Below are positions 18,748 through 27,424 of a stretch of DNA of 64,000 nt, in pieces. Source of the stretch: Eubacterium sp. (GTDB lineage Bacteria; Bacillota; Clostridia; Oscillospirales; Acutalibacteraceae). Every line of letters begins with the position of its first letter. Position 1 is the first letter of the stretch. The notes below the pieces were generated by a model. That model had not been told where the DNA came from, searched no databases, and worked only from the letters and a program-made list of their open reading frames with translations. The stretch is from positions 1 to 64,000 of the forward strand of contig JACTVT010000005.1 in assembly GCA_014465955.1 (NCBI GenBank), in the 5' to 3' direction. Position numbers and translations under genes: made by a program.

Positions 18748-18776
18748 AAAATAAATGCATAAGAATGAAATATCAA
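18748..18776 (-). promoter_or_regulatory. Candidate promoter before the GPH transporter
   Basis: TTGATA (18776-18771) and TATTTT (18753-18748) are 17 bases apart, in the 193-base gap between GH31 and the transporter gene. No terminator was seen in the gap, so read-through from GH31 is also likely. Confidence 0.45.
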
Positions 18777-18861
18777 TACAGAAATCGGAAATACGGTAAA
18801 AAACGAAAAAGCAGTCTGTTTTTATATTACCAATAATACGAAAGAACATAAAGGCCCTCTG

Positions 18862-21141
18862 CTAATCCAATTCAGACAAAGTTTCATAAAGCGCATTAAA
18901 TATCGGCTTTGGAAGTTTTGAAGAATGAAGAACTCTGAAAAGTGAATTTTTATCGGAAACATTTTCAAAAGGTTTAAATGCTCTTTGCTTTTTAGAAGTA
19001 TTATCCTGCCAGCGTGACAGAATTGTTATAACCCTGTCACGCAGTTCTTCTTTTTTATACGGCATGGGGTTACTGATTTCAATAACGATAGGTTCATCTG
19101 AATAATCAACAACATAATCATCGCAATCAATATCTTTAAAACAGATTTTATACTGCCTGTTTTTCGGAATAACAGAAGTATCGCCCTGAACCTCAACAGT
19201 AAATTTAACTGAATTTTCGGCACTGCTGAATGCATTTGTAAATACGGTTTTTGCCGTATGATTTTCAAAATCAGTCTTGCCGTTATCCTCATACATAACA
19301 AATTTATTATTGCCTTTGAACACCCACACCTCAAGTATTTCGGGATTAGCCGTCGAATTGCCTGTATCACAGGAGAGCGGAATTACAGCTCCCGCCTTGG
19401 CAAGGACAGGGATACTGTAAAGTTCACGGTTCAGGGTAATCACCTGAGAACCTTTATATTTCTGAAGTGTAAAAATATCTGTATACTCTCCCTCAGGTAT
19501 CCATGCATTTACACTTCCCATACCGTTTTCTTTATTCTGCGGTGATGTTATCGGACATACAAGAAGTTCACTGCCGAACATATACTGATTCGGAAATTCA
19601 TAAGCATTTTGATCATTCGGATAAGAATAATACATCGGCTCGCAAAGCACAATGCCGTCTTTATGACAGCGGTGATTCATTGAAAAAACATATGGAATAA
19701 GCCTGTGCCTGAAGCGAAGCCAGTCGCACGCACTGTGATAAACATCCTGCCTGTATTTCCACGGCTCTTTGCCGAGCAGTTCAATTGCAGTTGAATGGAG
19801 CCTTAAAATCGGCTGAAATACGGCAAATTCTATCCAACGCAGATACAAATCATCATCACGGTAACCCATATGATGACCGCCGATATCATGGCTCCACCAG
19901 CCATAACCTGCATTAGCAGATGTTGCCGTAAAATACGGCTGAAAATCAAGCACACGCCAACTGATTGCAGTATCGCCCGAAAAGCCGAGCGGGTACCTGT
20001 GTGAGCCGACACCGCCGTAGCGCGAAAGAATCAGCGGAATCTCACCGTTTTCGGCATTATCAAGATAATGATAATGATTAAGCGCAGTAAGCGGGTCAAG
20101 ACCTTTTACTTCGGAACGCTTGCCCTGCTGCCAGTCTATCCACCAGAAATCAACACCGTCTTTTTCATACGGCTTATGAAGAATGTCAAAATACGAATTC
20201 CAGAACGTATCACTGCCGCATCTGAACTCAACAGGCTTTTTTGTTGCAGGATTTATGCCGTTTGCCTTTGCCATAGGCTCATACATATCCTCAAAATACC
20301 TTACACCGTCTTTCGGATGCAGATTAAGCGTGATATGCAGATTTTTCGCTTTAAGTTCTTTAAGAAATGCTTTATAGTCGGGGAAAAGTGTTTTATCCCA
20401 CGAATATCCTGTCCATCCGTTTAATTTTTCGCCGAAATGCTTTTTTATATCTACCCAGTGCCAGTCCATATCAACCGTTGCCACGGTGAGCGGTATGTTT
20501 TCTTTTTCAAATCTGTCCATAAGATTAAGATATTCAGACTGTGTATAGGCATGATACCTGCTCCACCACACGCCGAGAGCAAAACGGGGTACAAGCGGCG
20601 TAGGCGAACTGATATCATAAAACGCTTTCATAGTTCCGCGGTAATCCTTGCCGTAAGCAAAAATATAATAATCAAACGAACCTGCACGGCGCGGAATCAG
20701 TGCACCGTTTTCGTCAATAAGCACGCTTTTGCTGTCGTCAAAAAGATACAGACCTTTTTCGGTAATAAAACCGTCTTCAAGCGGAATTTTGCCGATTGTA
20801 TTGTCAAGCGTGCGATAAGTTCCCTTTAAATTCTTCTGCTTGGAAAAAAACTCCGTGCTGCCGCTGTTTTTAAAATAAACACTGTATGGTTTTTTGCTTT
20901 TAATTGTAAGAACAATATCTTCTGTTTCAGCAATAATTTCACCCGGGTTTTTCTTAACATCAAGCCTGCCTGCAGGGAACTTTCTGTTCCACACCGCATA
21001 ACTCGGCAAATCAACAAAATTGCCGAATTCAACCCTGAGCAGACGTGAAGTCAGATATGTAATTCGAATATTTTTACTGATATACATCTGCGCCCTGTCT
21101 GCCTTGGAATCTGCTTTTATAACTAAAGATGGTTTTAACAT
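18862..21141 (-). CDS. GH31 family alpha-glycosidase, cytoplasmic (759 aa)
   Basis: An N-terminal beta-sandwich (about 1-185) is followed by the barrel starting at FALGVWWSRYHAYT. The nucleophile motif is WWIDWQQG (Asp336) and the acid/base motif is GFSGDTAISW (Asp390); C-terminal beta domains cover about 560-759. GH31 includes alpha-glucosidases, alpha-xylosidases, alpha-galactosidases and alpha-N-acetylgalactosaminidases. The WQQG extension of the nucleophile motif and the linkage to a fucosidase leave room for an alpha-GalNAc or alpha-Gal activity on host glycans, which I cannot decide from sequence. No signal peptide. A GGGGGC site supports the start. First gene of its cluster. Confidence 0.92.
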   Translation of the reverse strand: MLKPSLVIKADSKADRAQMYISKNIRITYLTSRLLRVEFGNFVDLPSYAVWNRKFPAGRLDVKKNPGEIIAETEDIVLTIKSKKPYSVYFKNSGSTEFFSKQKNLKGTYRTLDNTIGKIPLEDGFITEKGLYLFDDSKSVLIDENGALIPRRAGSFDYYIFAYGKDYRGTMKAFYDISSPTPLVPRFALGVWWSRYHAYTQSEYLNLMDRFEKENIPLTVATVDMDWHWVDIKKHFGEKLNGWTGYSWDKTLFPDYKAFLKELKAKNLHITLNLHPKDGVRYFEDMYEPMAKANGINPATKKPVEFRCGSDTFWNSYFDILHKPYEKDGVDFWWIDWQQGKRSEVKGLDPLTALNHYHYLDNAENGEIPLILSRYGGVGSHRYPLGFSGDTAISWRVLDFQPYFTATSANAGYGWWSHDIGGHHMGYRDDDLYLRWIEFAVFQPILRLHSTAIELLGKEPWKYRQDVYHSACDWLRFRHRLIPYVFSMNHRCHKDGIVLCEPMYYSYPNDQNAYEFPNQYMFGSELLVCPITSPQNKENGMGSVNAWIPEGEYTDIFTLQKYKGSQVITLNRELYSIPVLAKAGAVIPLSCDTGNSTANPEILEVWVFKGNNKFVMYEDNGKTDFENHTAKTVFTNAFSSAENSVKFTVEVQGDTSVIPKNRQYKICFKDIDCDDYVVDYSDEPIVIEISNPMPYKKEELRDRVITILSRWQDNTSKKQRAFKPFENVSDKNSLFRVLHSSKLPKPIFNALYETLSELD

Positions 21142-21244
21142 AAATTATGCCCCCTTATAATTCATAATTCAAATATAGCATATAAAAATTATTTAGGCAA
21201 TAAAAAATTAAAATGGGCGGAAAAAGACAATTTAAATCAAAAAA

Positions 21245-21342
21245 GCCTCCCTCGTTAGAGGGAGGGGGACCGCTTGCGGTGGAGGGATTTACAAATCGAA
21301 TCCCCCTGTCACTGCGTGACATCCCCCTTTAACAAGGGGGGA
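21245..21342. repeat. Hairpin-array intergenic repeat (about 98 bp)
   Basis: A chain of short perfect hairpins: CCTCCCTC-GTTA-GAGGGAGG (21246-21265), ACCGC-TT-GCGGT (21269-21280), TGTCAC-TGC-GTGACA (21307-21321) and CCCCCTT-TAAC-AAGGGGG (21323-21340). It occupies the gap between the GH31 start and the BceB-type stop. The reverse strand has the same order of GTTA and CGCA-type loops as the inserted part of the element at 51277-51357, with different stem sequences. Confidence 0.75.
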
Positions 21343-21396
21343 CGGTTAACATAACATAATCAGACATATCTTTCCATATGAAAAAACTGAAATTTG

Positions 21397-23421
21397 TTAC
21401 TCTCTTGCATCGCTGACGATGGAATAATATGCCCTTGATGTAATTTTGTAAACTACAATGTAAAACAATGTGAAAACTGCAAAGCAGGCAAGATTTACAA
21501 GCACAAGAAACATTACATCTGTTATGCCGAACATAATAAGCATTTTATAAATCATAGGAAATGCAAAGCCGAGATGAACGGCAGACATCAGAAGCGGAAT
21601 GAAAAAGACTGTCAGCACCTGTGAATTTATGCTTTGCCTTATTTCCTTTTCGGTCATTCCGACCTTCTGCATAATTTCAAAGCGTGACTGATCTTCATAT
21701 CCCTCCGAAATCTGCTTATAGTAAATAATCAAAACAGTTGCAAAAATGAATACTATACCAAGCAGTATTCCGAGAAAAAACAGACTGCCGTACAAGCCGT
21801 AAAAAGACTCTCTTTCACTTGCTTTGCTTGACATATCAATTCTGAACTGCTCGGAAAGCGGTTTAAGTTCTTCATTTACTGCGTTATAAATTTCAATCTC
21901 TCTTTCATCATCACAGTCTAAATTAAAGGCAAAAAACTGCGCTGTTTTAACAAATTTACCGCCGTAAAAATCAGCAAGTCCCATCAAAGGCTCAGCAATC
22001 GTGTTAATATCATTGACCACTATAAAAATCGACGGCAGTATTGTCATTTCGCTTGCATTATCTGCACTTCTGACAAAATCATCAAGCACGGCTTTCACTT
22101 TATACTCGCCCGAATTTTCAATAGAAATTTTTTCATGCTTAAACTTTTTTGCCTTACTTGTGTAAACAAAGCATTCATCATCTGCAAGATGCTCATTCTT
22201 ATTCATCAGCCTGTTATAATCGCTGAGCGGGATGGCATAAATCTGATTGCATTTAAGTTCATCATAATTTTTGATATCCGATGTTTTAAGTTCATCACCG
22301 TCAAAATATGAGGTGAACTGCGCATATTTATAAGTAAACAAATTCTGCGGCGTTACACCCTGCTTCTGTACTGCATTATATGCAGTATCCTGTGCCTTAA
22401 TCAATGCTTCACTGTCAAACTGCGACAAATCTTCAACCACGGTTTCAACTACAATATCACGGGGAAAACGGTTGTTAAGCACATCCTCCGAGCCGGTATA
22501 CAGGCAGGTTGTTGACGTAATCATAACAAGCACCATTGTGCAAAGAATACAGATTGATGCAAGGCCTGCACCGTTTCTTTTCATTCTGAACGTCATAGAG
22601 GAAACGGAAACAAAATGATTTGTTTTATAGTAATATTTTTTGTTTTTCTGCAACAGTTTGCAAAATGCAACCGAACCTGAAATGAAAAGCAGAAATGTTG
22701 CAATGATTACCATAACAACGGCAACGAAAAACCATAACATAGATTCAAGCGGAGATTGAACCATAACGGCAATCATATAAGCGCCGACTAAAATTACAAA
22801 GCCTGTCAGAGCAAAAATCCAGTTTGCCTTCGGCGCTTTTTCGCCCGCACTTTCACTTCTCAAAAGTTCAATTGGCTCGGATGATTTTATCTGCCTTAAG
22901 GTGTTTATTAAAAGAAAAAGGAAAATTGCCGCAAAAACGATAACGGTGTATTTAACCGACGTCCACTCTATATTGAGCGCAAAATTATTTTCGGCGTGCA
23001 GAACCTTAATCATTGCAAGCTCGGCAAGCTTTGAAAAAAGAATTCCGCAGAAAAGTCCGCTGACAATTGAAATAAGCGAAACCACGATACTTTCCCACAC
23101 AAGAACTCTGCCCAAATTCCATTTTCCCATACCGAGAATGTTATATAAACCAAATTCCTTTTTTCTTCGCCTGATTAAAAACGAATTGGTGTAAAACAAA
23201 AATATAAGCGAAAAAACGGCAATTACAATATAACCGAAGGTGAGCGTCTGCTGCATAATATTGCCGCCTGTTACATTGTCAAGCGCACTGCCGTTTGCAA
23301 GAAACGAGATGATATAAAACATCATAACCATACCTGCACTTGTTAAAATGTAAGGTAGGTAAAGGCGCTTGTTCTTTTTGATTGAATTTACCGCCAGACG
23401 GGGATAGAGATATTTTGTCAT
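21397..23421 (-). CDS. BceB-type ABC transporter permease (674 aa)
   Basis: Ten predicted membrane segments in the BceB arrangement: one, then a group of three (FtsX-like), two more, a large extracellular domain (about 330-540; EDVLNNRFPRDIVVE...KASERESFYGLYG) and a final FtsX-like trio. BceAB transporters free lipid II-cycle intermediates from bacitracin, lantibiotics or similar peptides, and they signal through the partner kinase via the extracellular domain. The start overlaps the ATPase gene's stop by four bases (ATGA). Same operon as the kinase and regulator. The target peptide cannot be read from sequence. Confidence 0.9.
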   Translation of the reverse strand: MTKYLYPRLAVNSIKKNKRLYLPYILTSAGMVMMFYIISFLANGSALDNVTGGNIMQQTLTFGYIVIAVFSLIFLFYTNSFLIRRRKKEFGLYNILGMGKWNLGRVLVWESIVVSLISIVSGLFCGILFSKLAELAMIKVLHAENNFALNIEWTSVKYTVIVFAAIFLFLLINTLRQIKSSEPIELLRSESAGEKAPKANWIFALTGFVILVGAYMIAVMVQSPLESMLWFFVAVVMVIIATFLLFISGSVAFCKLLQKNKKYYYKTNHFVSVSSMTFRMKRNGAGLASICILCTMVLVMITSTTCLYTGSEDVLNNRFPRDIVVETVVEDLSQFDSEALIKAQDTAYNAVQKQGVTPQNLFTYKYAQFTSYFDGDELKTSDIKNYDELKCNQIYAIPLSDYNRLMNKNEHLADDECFVYTSKAKKFKHEKISIENSGEYKVKAVLDDFVRSADNASEMTILPSIFIVVNDINTIAEPLMGLADFYGGKFVKTAQFFAFNLDCDDEREIEIYNAVNEELKPLSEQFRIDMSSKASERESFYGLYGSLFFLGILLGIVFIFATVLIIYYKQISEGYEDQSRFEIMQKVGMTEKEIRQSINSQVLTVFFIPLLMSAVHLGFAFPMIYKMLIMFGITDVMFLVLVNLACFAVFTLFYIVVYKITSRAYYSIVSDARE

Positions 23422-24182
23422 CGTCTGTCACCGCCTGTTGCAAGAAGTGTTAAGGTATCGGAAATTTTCTGATACATCTGCTCATTTGTTGACGCACCGC
23501 GATAAATCTGATGAAACACCTCGCCGTCTTTAATAAAAAGCACTCTGCCTGCATGGCTTGCCGCTTTAACAGAATGTGTTACCATCAAAATGGTCTGCCC
23601 TATCTGATTGATTCTGCCGAACAGACCGAGCAGTTCATCAGACGCTTTTGAATCAAGTGCACCCGTAGGCTCATCGGCAAGAATGATTTTAGGATTTGTA
23701 ATAAGTGCCCTTGCAACGGCGGCACGCTGCTTCTGACCGCCCGAAACCTCATAAGGATATTTTTTCAGCAAATCGGAAATGCCGAGCTGTGCTGCAATCG
23801 GTGCAATACGCTTTTTCATTTCACCGTATGAAGTGCCTGCAAGCACAAGCGGAAGATAGATATTATCCTCAATCGAAAATGTGTCAAGCAAATTAAAATC
23901 CTGAAACACAAAACCCAGATTATCACGGCGGAACGATGCAATTTTTGATTCTTTAATTCCTGCAAGTTCTTCGCCTGCAAGTTTAACGCTTCCGCTTGTC
24001 GGCTTGTCAAGTGCCGCTAAAATATTGAGAAGCGTTGTTTTACCGCTGCCCGACTCACCCATAATTGCCACATATTCGCCCTCATCAACACTGAACGAAA
24101 CATTTCTGAGCGCCTCAACCTTGTTTGAGCCGAAACGGGTTGTGTAAACCTTTCTGAGTGCATTAACCTCTAATATACTCAT
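23418..24182 (-). CDS. BceA-type ABC transporter ATPase (254 aa)
   Basis: Complete nucleotide-binding domain: Walker A GESGSGKTT, Q-loop FVFQDFNLL, signature VSGGQKQR, Walker B IILADEPTGAL and switch His in VTHS. It powers the adjacent BceB-type permease. The start at 24182 (MSILEVN) is chosen because AAAGGAGG lies eight bases upstream; an in-frame start ten codons earlier has none. A repeat-filled gap of about 245 bases separates it from the kinase gene. Confidence 0.93.
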   Translation of the reverse strand: MSILEVNALRKVYTTRFGSNKVEALRNVSFSVDEGEYVAIMGESGSGKTTLLNILAALDKPTSGSVKLAGEELAGIKESKIASFRRDNLGFVFQDFNLLDTFSIEDNIYLPLVLAGTSYGEMKKRIAPIAAQLGISDLLKKYPYEVSGGQKQRAAVARALITNPKIILADEPTGALDSKASDELLGLFGRINQIGQTILMVTHSVKAASHAGRVLFIKDGEVFHQIYRGASTNEQMYQKISDTLTLLATGGDRR

Positions 24183-24298
24183 AAAAATTCCTCCTTTGTT
24201 CTGATGAGCCAATTATAGCAAAACAGAGAAATGCAATTCCATTGATTTGTCTTACATTTCTCTGATTATTTCTTACATTTTTGTAAGCAGTTAAATAA

Positions 24299-24413
24299 CG
24301 GGAGGGCACGGAGACCATTCTTACGGGTCGATGAGGGCATCGACCCCTACAATTATTACCACAATTTAATTACAATAACGTACTCGTAGGGCGGGGTGCC
24401 CTCACCCCGCCGC
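24299..24413. repeat. Cluster of three REP-like repeats between kinase and ABC genes
   Basis: A truncated GGGAGGGCACGGAGACC element (24299-24316) runs into ACGGGTCGAT...ATCGACCCCTAC (24323-24350). A third palindrome follows, GTAGGGCGGGG...CCCCGCCGC (24386-24413). Together they fill the bceS-bceA gap within one operon, so they would be transcribed and could act as hairpins in the mRNA. Confidence 0.7.
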
Positions 24414-24427
24414 TATATCATTAATAA

Positions 24428-25429
24428 TCACTCAACACCGAGTGCGATATGATTCAAATCTATTTTGATTACAGTGCCTGCCTCGGGTGATGATTCTGCC
24501 TTAATAGTATGCCCGAGATTCTGACATACTCTTTTACAAAGATAAAGACCGATACCCGTTGCCTTTTTGTCTGCCCTGCCGTTATAGCCCGTAAAGCCCT
24601 TTTCAAAAATACGGGGCAAATCCTCAGGTGCAATGCCGATACCTGTATCACGAATGCAAAGCACCCTTCCGTTTTCGGTATAAATCGAAATTGTGCCTGA
24701 ATTTGTATATTTAAGTGCATTTGAAAGCACCTGTTCAATTACAAACGCAAGCCACTTTTCGTCTGTTAAAACAAAAACATTAAGCGGCTGATAATCAAGG
24801 CTTATTCTTTTTCTTATAAACTGAGATGAAAACCGCTTAACAGATGCTTTTACAATATCATCAAGCGCACTTTCCTTGATAACATAATCTGTATAATCAC
24901 TGTCAAGGCGCAGAAAAACAAGCGCCATTTCAACATACTGTTCTATTCTGAACAGTTCTTCGCTGAGAATTCTCGCCGTCTCTCCCGTTTCATTCTGCAA
25001 AGTAAGCCTTGCAGAGGCAATCGGCGTTTTAATCTGATGCACCCACGCAGTATAATAATCAATCATATCTGAGCGTTTCATATCATAATCAGTGCTTTTT
25101 CTTTTTGCCTCACTTTCAAGCAAAGTGATAATATTCTGATAATCTTCATCACTCTGCGTGATTATTTCGGGCAGATTTTCAGTAATATTTTCAGTCATCT
25201 GCTGAATTTTAACAAGTCTTTTATGCCTGTCATACGCTTTTTTATAATCAAAATAAAACAGCACTGCACCGAGAAACGCACAGATTAAGGCAGGGTAAAT
25301 CACTGCCTTTAAAGTAATTTTATACAAAGCAAACACGCACAGAAAAACAAGTACAAAAACAAGAAAAGTTATTATTTCAATTCTGCGCTGTTTAAAATAG
25401 GAAAGAAAAAATTTCAAATTATCACCCAC
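24428..25429 (-). CDS. BceS-type intramembrane-sensing histidine kinase (333 aa)
   Basis: Two membrane helices (about 19-36 and 41-60) with almost no loop between them, so there is no extracellular sensor domain, as in BceS kinases that sense through the transporter. The phosphorylated His131 lies in AWVHQIKTPIAS. The HATPase domain shows N, G1 and G2 boxes (VLSNALKYT, CIRDTGIGIAPED, ATGIGLYLC). It lies 39 bases after the response-regulator gene; part of that gap is a REP-like repeat. Confidence 0.92.
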   Translation of the reverse strand: MGDNLKFFLSYFKQRRIEIITFLVFVLVFLCVFALYKITLKAVIYPALICAFLGAVLFYFDYKKAYDRHKRLVKIQQMTENITENLPEIITQSDEDYQNIITLLESEAKRKSTDYDMKRSDMIDYYTAWVHQIKTPIASARLTLQNETGETARILSEELFRIEQYVEMALVFLRLDSDYTDYVIKESALDDIVKASVKRFSSQFIRKRISLDYQPLNVFVLTDEKWLAFVIEQVLSNALKYTNSGTISIYTENGRVLCIRDTGIGIAPEDLPRIFEKGFTGYNGRADKKATGIGLYLCKRVCQNLGHTIKAESSPEAGTVIKIDLNHIALGVE

Positions 25430-25447
25430 AATTTCAAATTCAATATG

Positions 25448-25472
25448 ACGGGCGGATAATTTCCGCCCCTAC
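25448..25472. repeat. REP-like palindrome overlapping the response-regulator stop codon
   Basis: ACGGGCGGA...TCCGCCCCTAC. Bases 25471-25469 are the TAG that ends the response-regulator gene, so the conserved CTAC end of the repeat supplies the stop. Confidence 0.7.
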
Positions 25473-26143
25473 GAAGTAATAATGTAGCCGACGCCGAATT
25501 TTGTTGTTATGAAATCGGAAAGCCCTGCCGAATCAAGTTTTTTGCGGAGTCTGCTGACATTCACGGTAAGTGTATTTTCATCAACAAAACTGTCTGTTTC
25601 CCACAGTTTTTCCATCAGCGTATCACGTGATATAATTTTATTTTTATTCTCCATAAGAATATGAAGAATGGTATATTCATTTTTGGTAAGCGGTATTTTT
25701 TCGCCATTATATGTCATCGTGCCGTCTGAAACATTAAGCATAGCGCCGCGATGCTCAAGAACAGGTACGGCGGAAGAAAAATCATAGGTTCTTCGCAGTA
25801 ATGCCTGAACCTTGGCAATCAACACATTTTTATCAAAAGGCTTTGCGATAAAATCATCTGCGCCCATATTCATTGCCATAATTATATTCATATTATCTGC
25901 GGCAGACGAAATAAAAATAATAGGCACTTTTGAAGCCCTGCGTATTTCACTGCACCAGTGATAGCCATTAAAAAACGGAAGTGAAATGTCAAGCAGAATC
26001 AGATGCGGGTCATACTGAGAAAATTCAGAAAGCACATTTTTAAAATCAAAAACGCATTTTGTTTCAATCCCCCACGACTGAAGCCCTTTTTCAATTCCGT
26101 TTGCAATACCCGTATCATCTTCAACAATCAGAATTCTGTACAT
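25469..26143 (-). CDS. BceR-type OmpR-family response regulator (224 aa)
   Basis: Receiver domain with acidic pocket EDD, phosphoacceptor Asp52 in ILLDISLPF, switch Ser and Lys101-type FIAKPF. It is followed by a winged-helix DNA-binding domain (about 128-224; LTKNEYTILHILMENK..DENTLTVNVSRLRKKL). It should activate the downstream transporter genes on peptide-antibiotic stress. The ATG at 26143 follows AGAGGTG at good spacing; a GTG three codons earlier is less likely. The stop lies in a repeat element, so the last residues may differ from relatives. Confidence 0.92.
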   Translation of the reverse strand: MYRILIVEDDTGIANGIEKGLQSWGIETKCVFDFKNVLSEFSQYDPHLILLDISLPFFNGYHWCSEIRRASKVPIIFISSAADNMNIIMAMNMGADDFIAKPFDKNVLIAKVQALLRRTYDFSSAVPVLEHRGAMLNVSDGTMTYNGEKIPLTKNEYTILHILMENKNKIISRDTLMEKLWETDSFVDENTLTVNVSRLRKKLDSAGLSDFITTKFGVGYIITS

Positions 26144-26190
26144 ACCGTTCACCTCTTAGTCATTTTATCATATATTTATGAACAAAAAAA

Positions 26191-26220
26191 GACTCCGATC
26201 TGCAAAAACAAATCGGAATC
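26191..26220 (-). terminator. Terminator after ilvC
   Basis: GACTCCGATCTG and CAAATCGGAATC pair with G-U pairs around a short A-rich loop. On the minus strand a run of seven T follows. It separates ilvC from the BceRSAB-type operon. Confidence 0.75.
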
Positions 26221-26245
26221 CGAAAAATTTACATTTTTATAAAGA

Positions 26246-27271
26246 TTAGTTGTTAATTAACTTATCTTCTTCATTGTTCCAACTGTAAAGTTTACGAACT
26301 TCCTCGCCAACCTTTTCAGCAGGATGCTCGGCAGCAAGTTTTCTCATAGCCTTGAAGTGAACCTGTCTGCCTGCAGGGCTCATATCAAGAAGGAATTCTT
26401 TTGCGAATGAACCGTCCTGAATATCGGAAAGAACTTTCTTCATAGCCTTCTTTGTATCTTCTGTAATAATCTTAGGACCTGTGATATAATCGCCGTATTC
26501 AGCAGTGTTTGAAATAGAATATCTCATTCCTGCAAAACCTGACTGGTAAATAAGGTCAACAATAAGTTTCATTTCGTGAATACACTCAAAGTAAGCGTTT
26601 CTCGGGTCATAGCCTGCCTCACAGAGTGTTTCAAAACCTGCCTGCATAAGAGCGCATACGCCGCCGCAGAGAACTGCCTGCTCACCGAAGAGGTCTGTTT
26701 CTGTTTCTGTTCTGAAGGTTGTTTCAAGAACGCCTGCACGTGCGCCGCCGATACCGAGTGCATAAGCAAGTGCAAGATCAAGAGCGTGACCTGATGCATC
26801 CTGCTCAACAGCAACAAGGCAAGGAACGCCTTTGCCTGCCTGATACTCTGAACGAACTGTGTGACCAGGACCCTTAGGAGCGATCATAGTAACGTCAACA
26901 TACTTAGGAGGCTTGATTGTACCGAAGTGAATGTTGAAGCCGTGAGCAAACATAAGCATATTGCCCTCAACAAGGTTCGGCTCGATTTCATTTTTATAAA
27001 CGTCTGCCTGAAGTTCATCATTGATAAGAATCATAATGATGTCTGCCTTTTTAGCAGCCTCGGCAGTTGTGTAAACCTCAAAGCCCTGAGCCTCTGCCTT
27101 TGCCCATGATTTGCTGCCTTCATATAAACCGATAATTACGTGGCAGCCTGATTCTTTAAGGTTAAGTGCGTGTGCATGTCCCTGTGAACCGTAACCGATT
27201 ACGGCAATGGTTTTACCCTCAAGGTAATCAAGGTTACAGTCTGACTGATAATAAATCTTTGCGTCTGACAT
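26246..27271 (-). CDS. ilvC: Ketol-acid reductoisomerase, class I (341 aa)
   Basis: Second step of valine, leucine and isoleucine synthesis. The Rossmann fold starts with IAVIGYGSQGHAHALNLKESG; the Mg-binding and catalytic region includes APKGPGHTVRSEY, DLFGEQAVLCGG and FECIHEMKLIVDLIYQSG. Length is normal for the short form. The cofactor loop is GLYEGSKSW: the Ser pair is kept, but the usual phosphate-contacting Arg is Tyr and an acidic residue is added. No other ilv or leu gene is nearby. A near-perfect promoter lies about 80 bases upstream, and no T-box or leader peptide was seen. Confidence 0.97.
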   Translation of the reverse strand: MSDAKIYYQSDCNLDYLEGKTIAVIGYGSQGHAHALNLKESGCHVIIGLYEGSKSWAKAEAQGFEVYTTAEAAKKADIIMILINDELQADVYKNEIEPNLVEGNMLMFAHGFNIHFGTIKPPKYVDVTMIAPKGPGHTVRSEYQAGKGVPCLVAVEQDASGHALDLALAYALGIGGARAGVLETTFRTETETDLFGEQAVLCGGVCALMQAGFETLCEAGYDPRNAYFECIHEMKLIVDLIYQSGFAGMRYSISNTAEYGDYITGPKIITEDTKKAMKKVLSDIQDGSFAKEFLLDMSPAGRQVHFKAMRKLAAEHPAEKVGEEVRKLYSWNNEEDKLINN

Positions 27272-27349
27272 ATTCTTTTCCTCCGAATATAAATTTTTAT
27301 TTTCCCGATTGAGTTGTATGATAACCCGTTCGGTTTTTTAACAATTTCT

Positions 27350-27378
27350 ATTATAGACTGTATGTTGTCCAATGTCAA
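27350..27378 (-). promoter_or_regulatory. Consensus SigA promoter of ilvC
   Basis: TTGACA (27378-27373), a 17-base spacer and TATAAT (27355-27350), matching consensus at every position. The overlapping TTGTCC is a candidate contact for the upstream FadR-type regulator, but this is speculative. Confidence 0.8.
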
Positions 27379-27424
27379 TAGCGAACAGCAAATTTTTTAA
27401 ATAATGTTTGCAGTTCAATGCAGA

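Noticed and set aside
27272..27424. Leader peptide or T-box attenuator for ilvC
   Set aside because: No run of Leu, Val or Ile codons after a start and no terminator hairpin before the gene.
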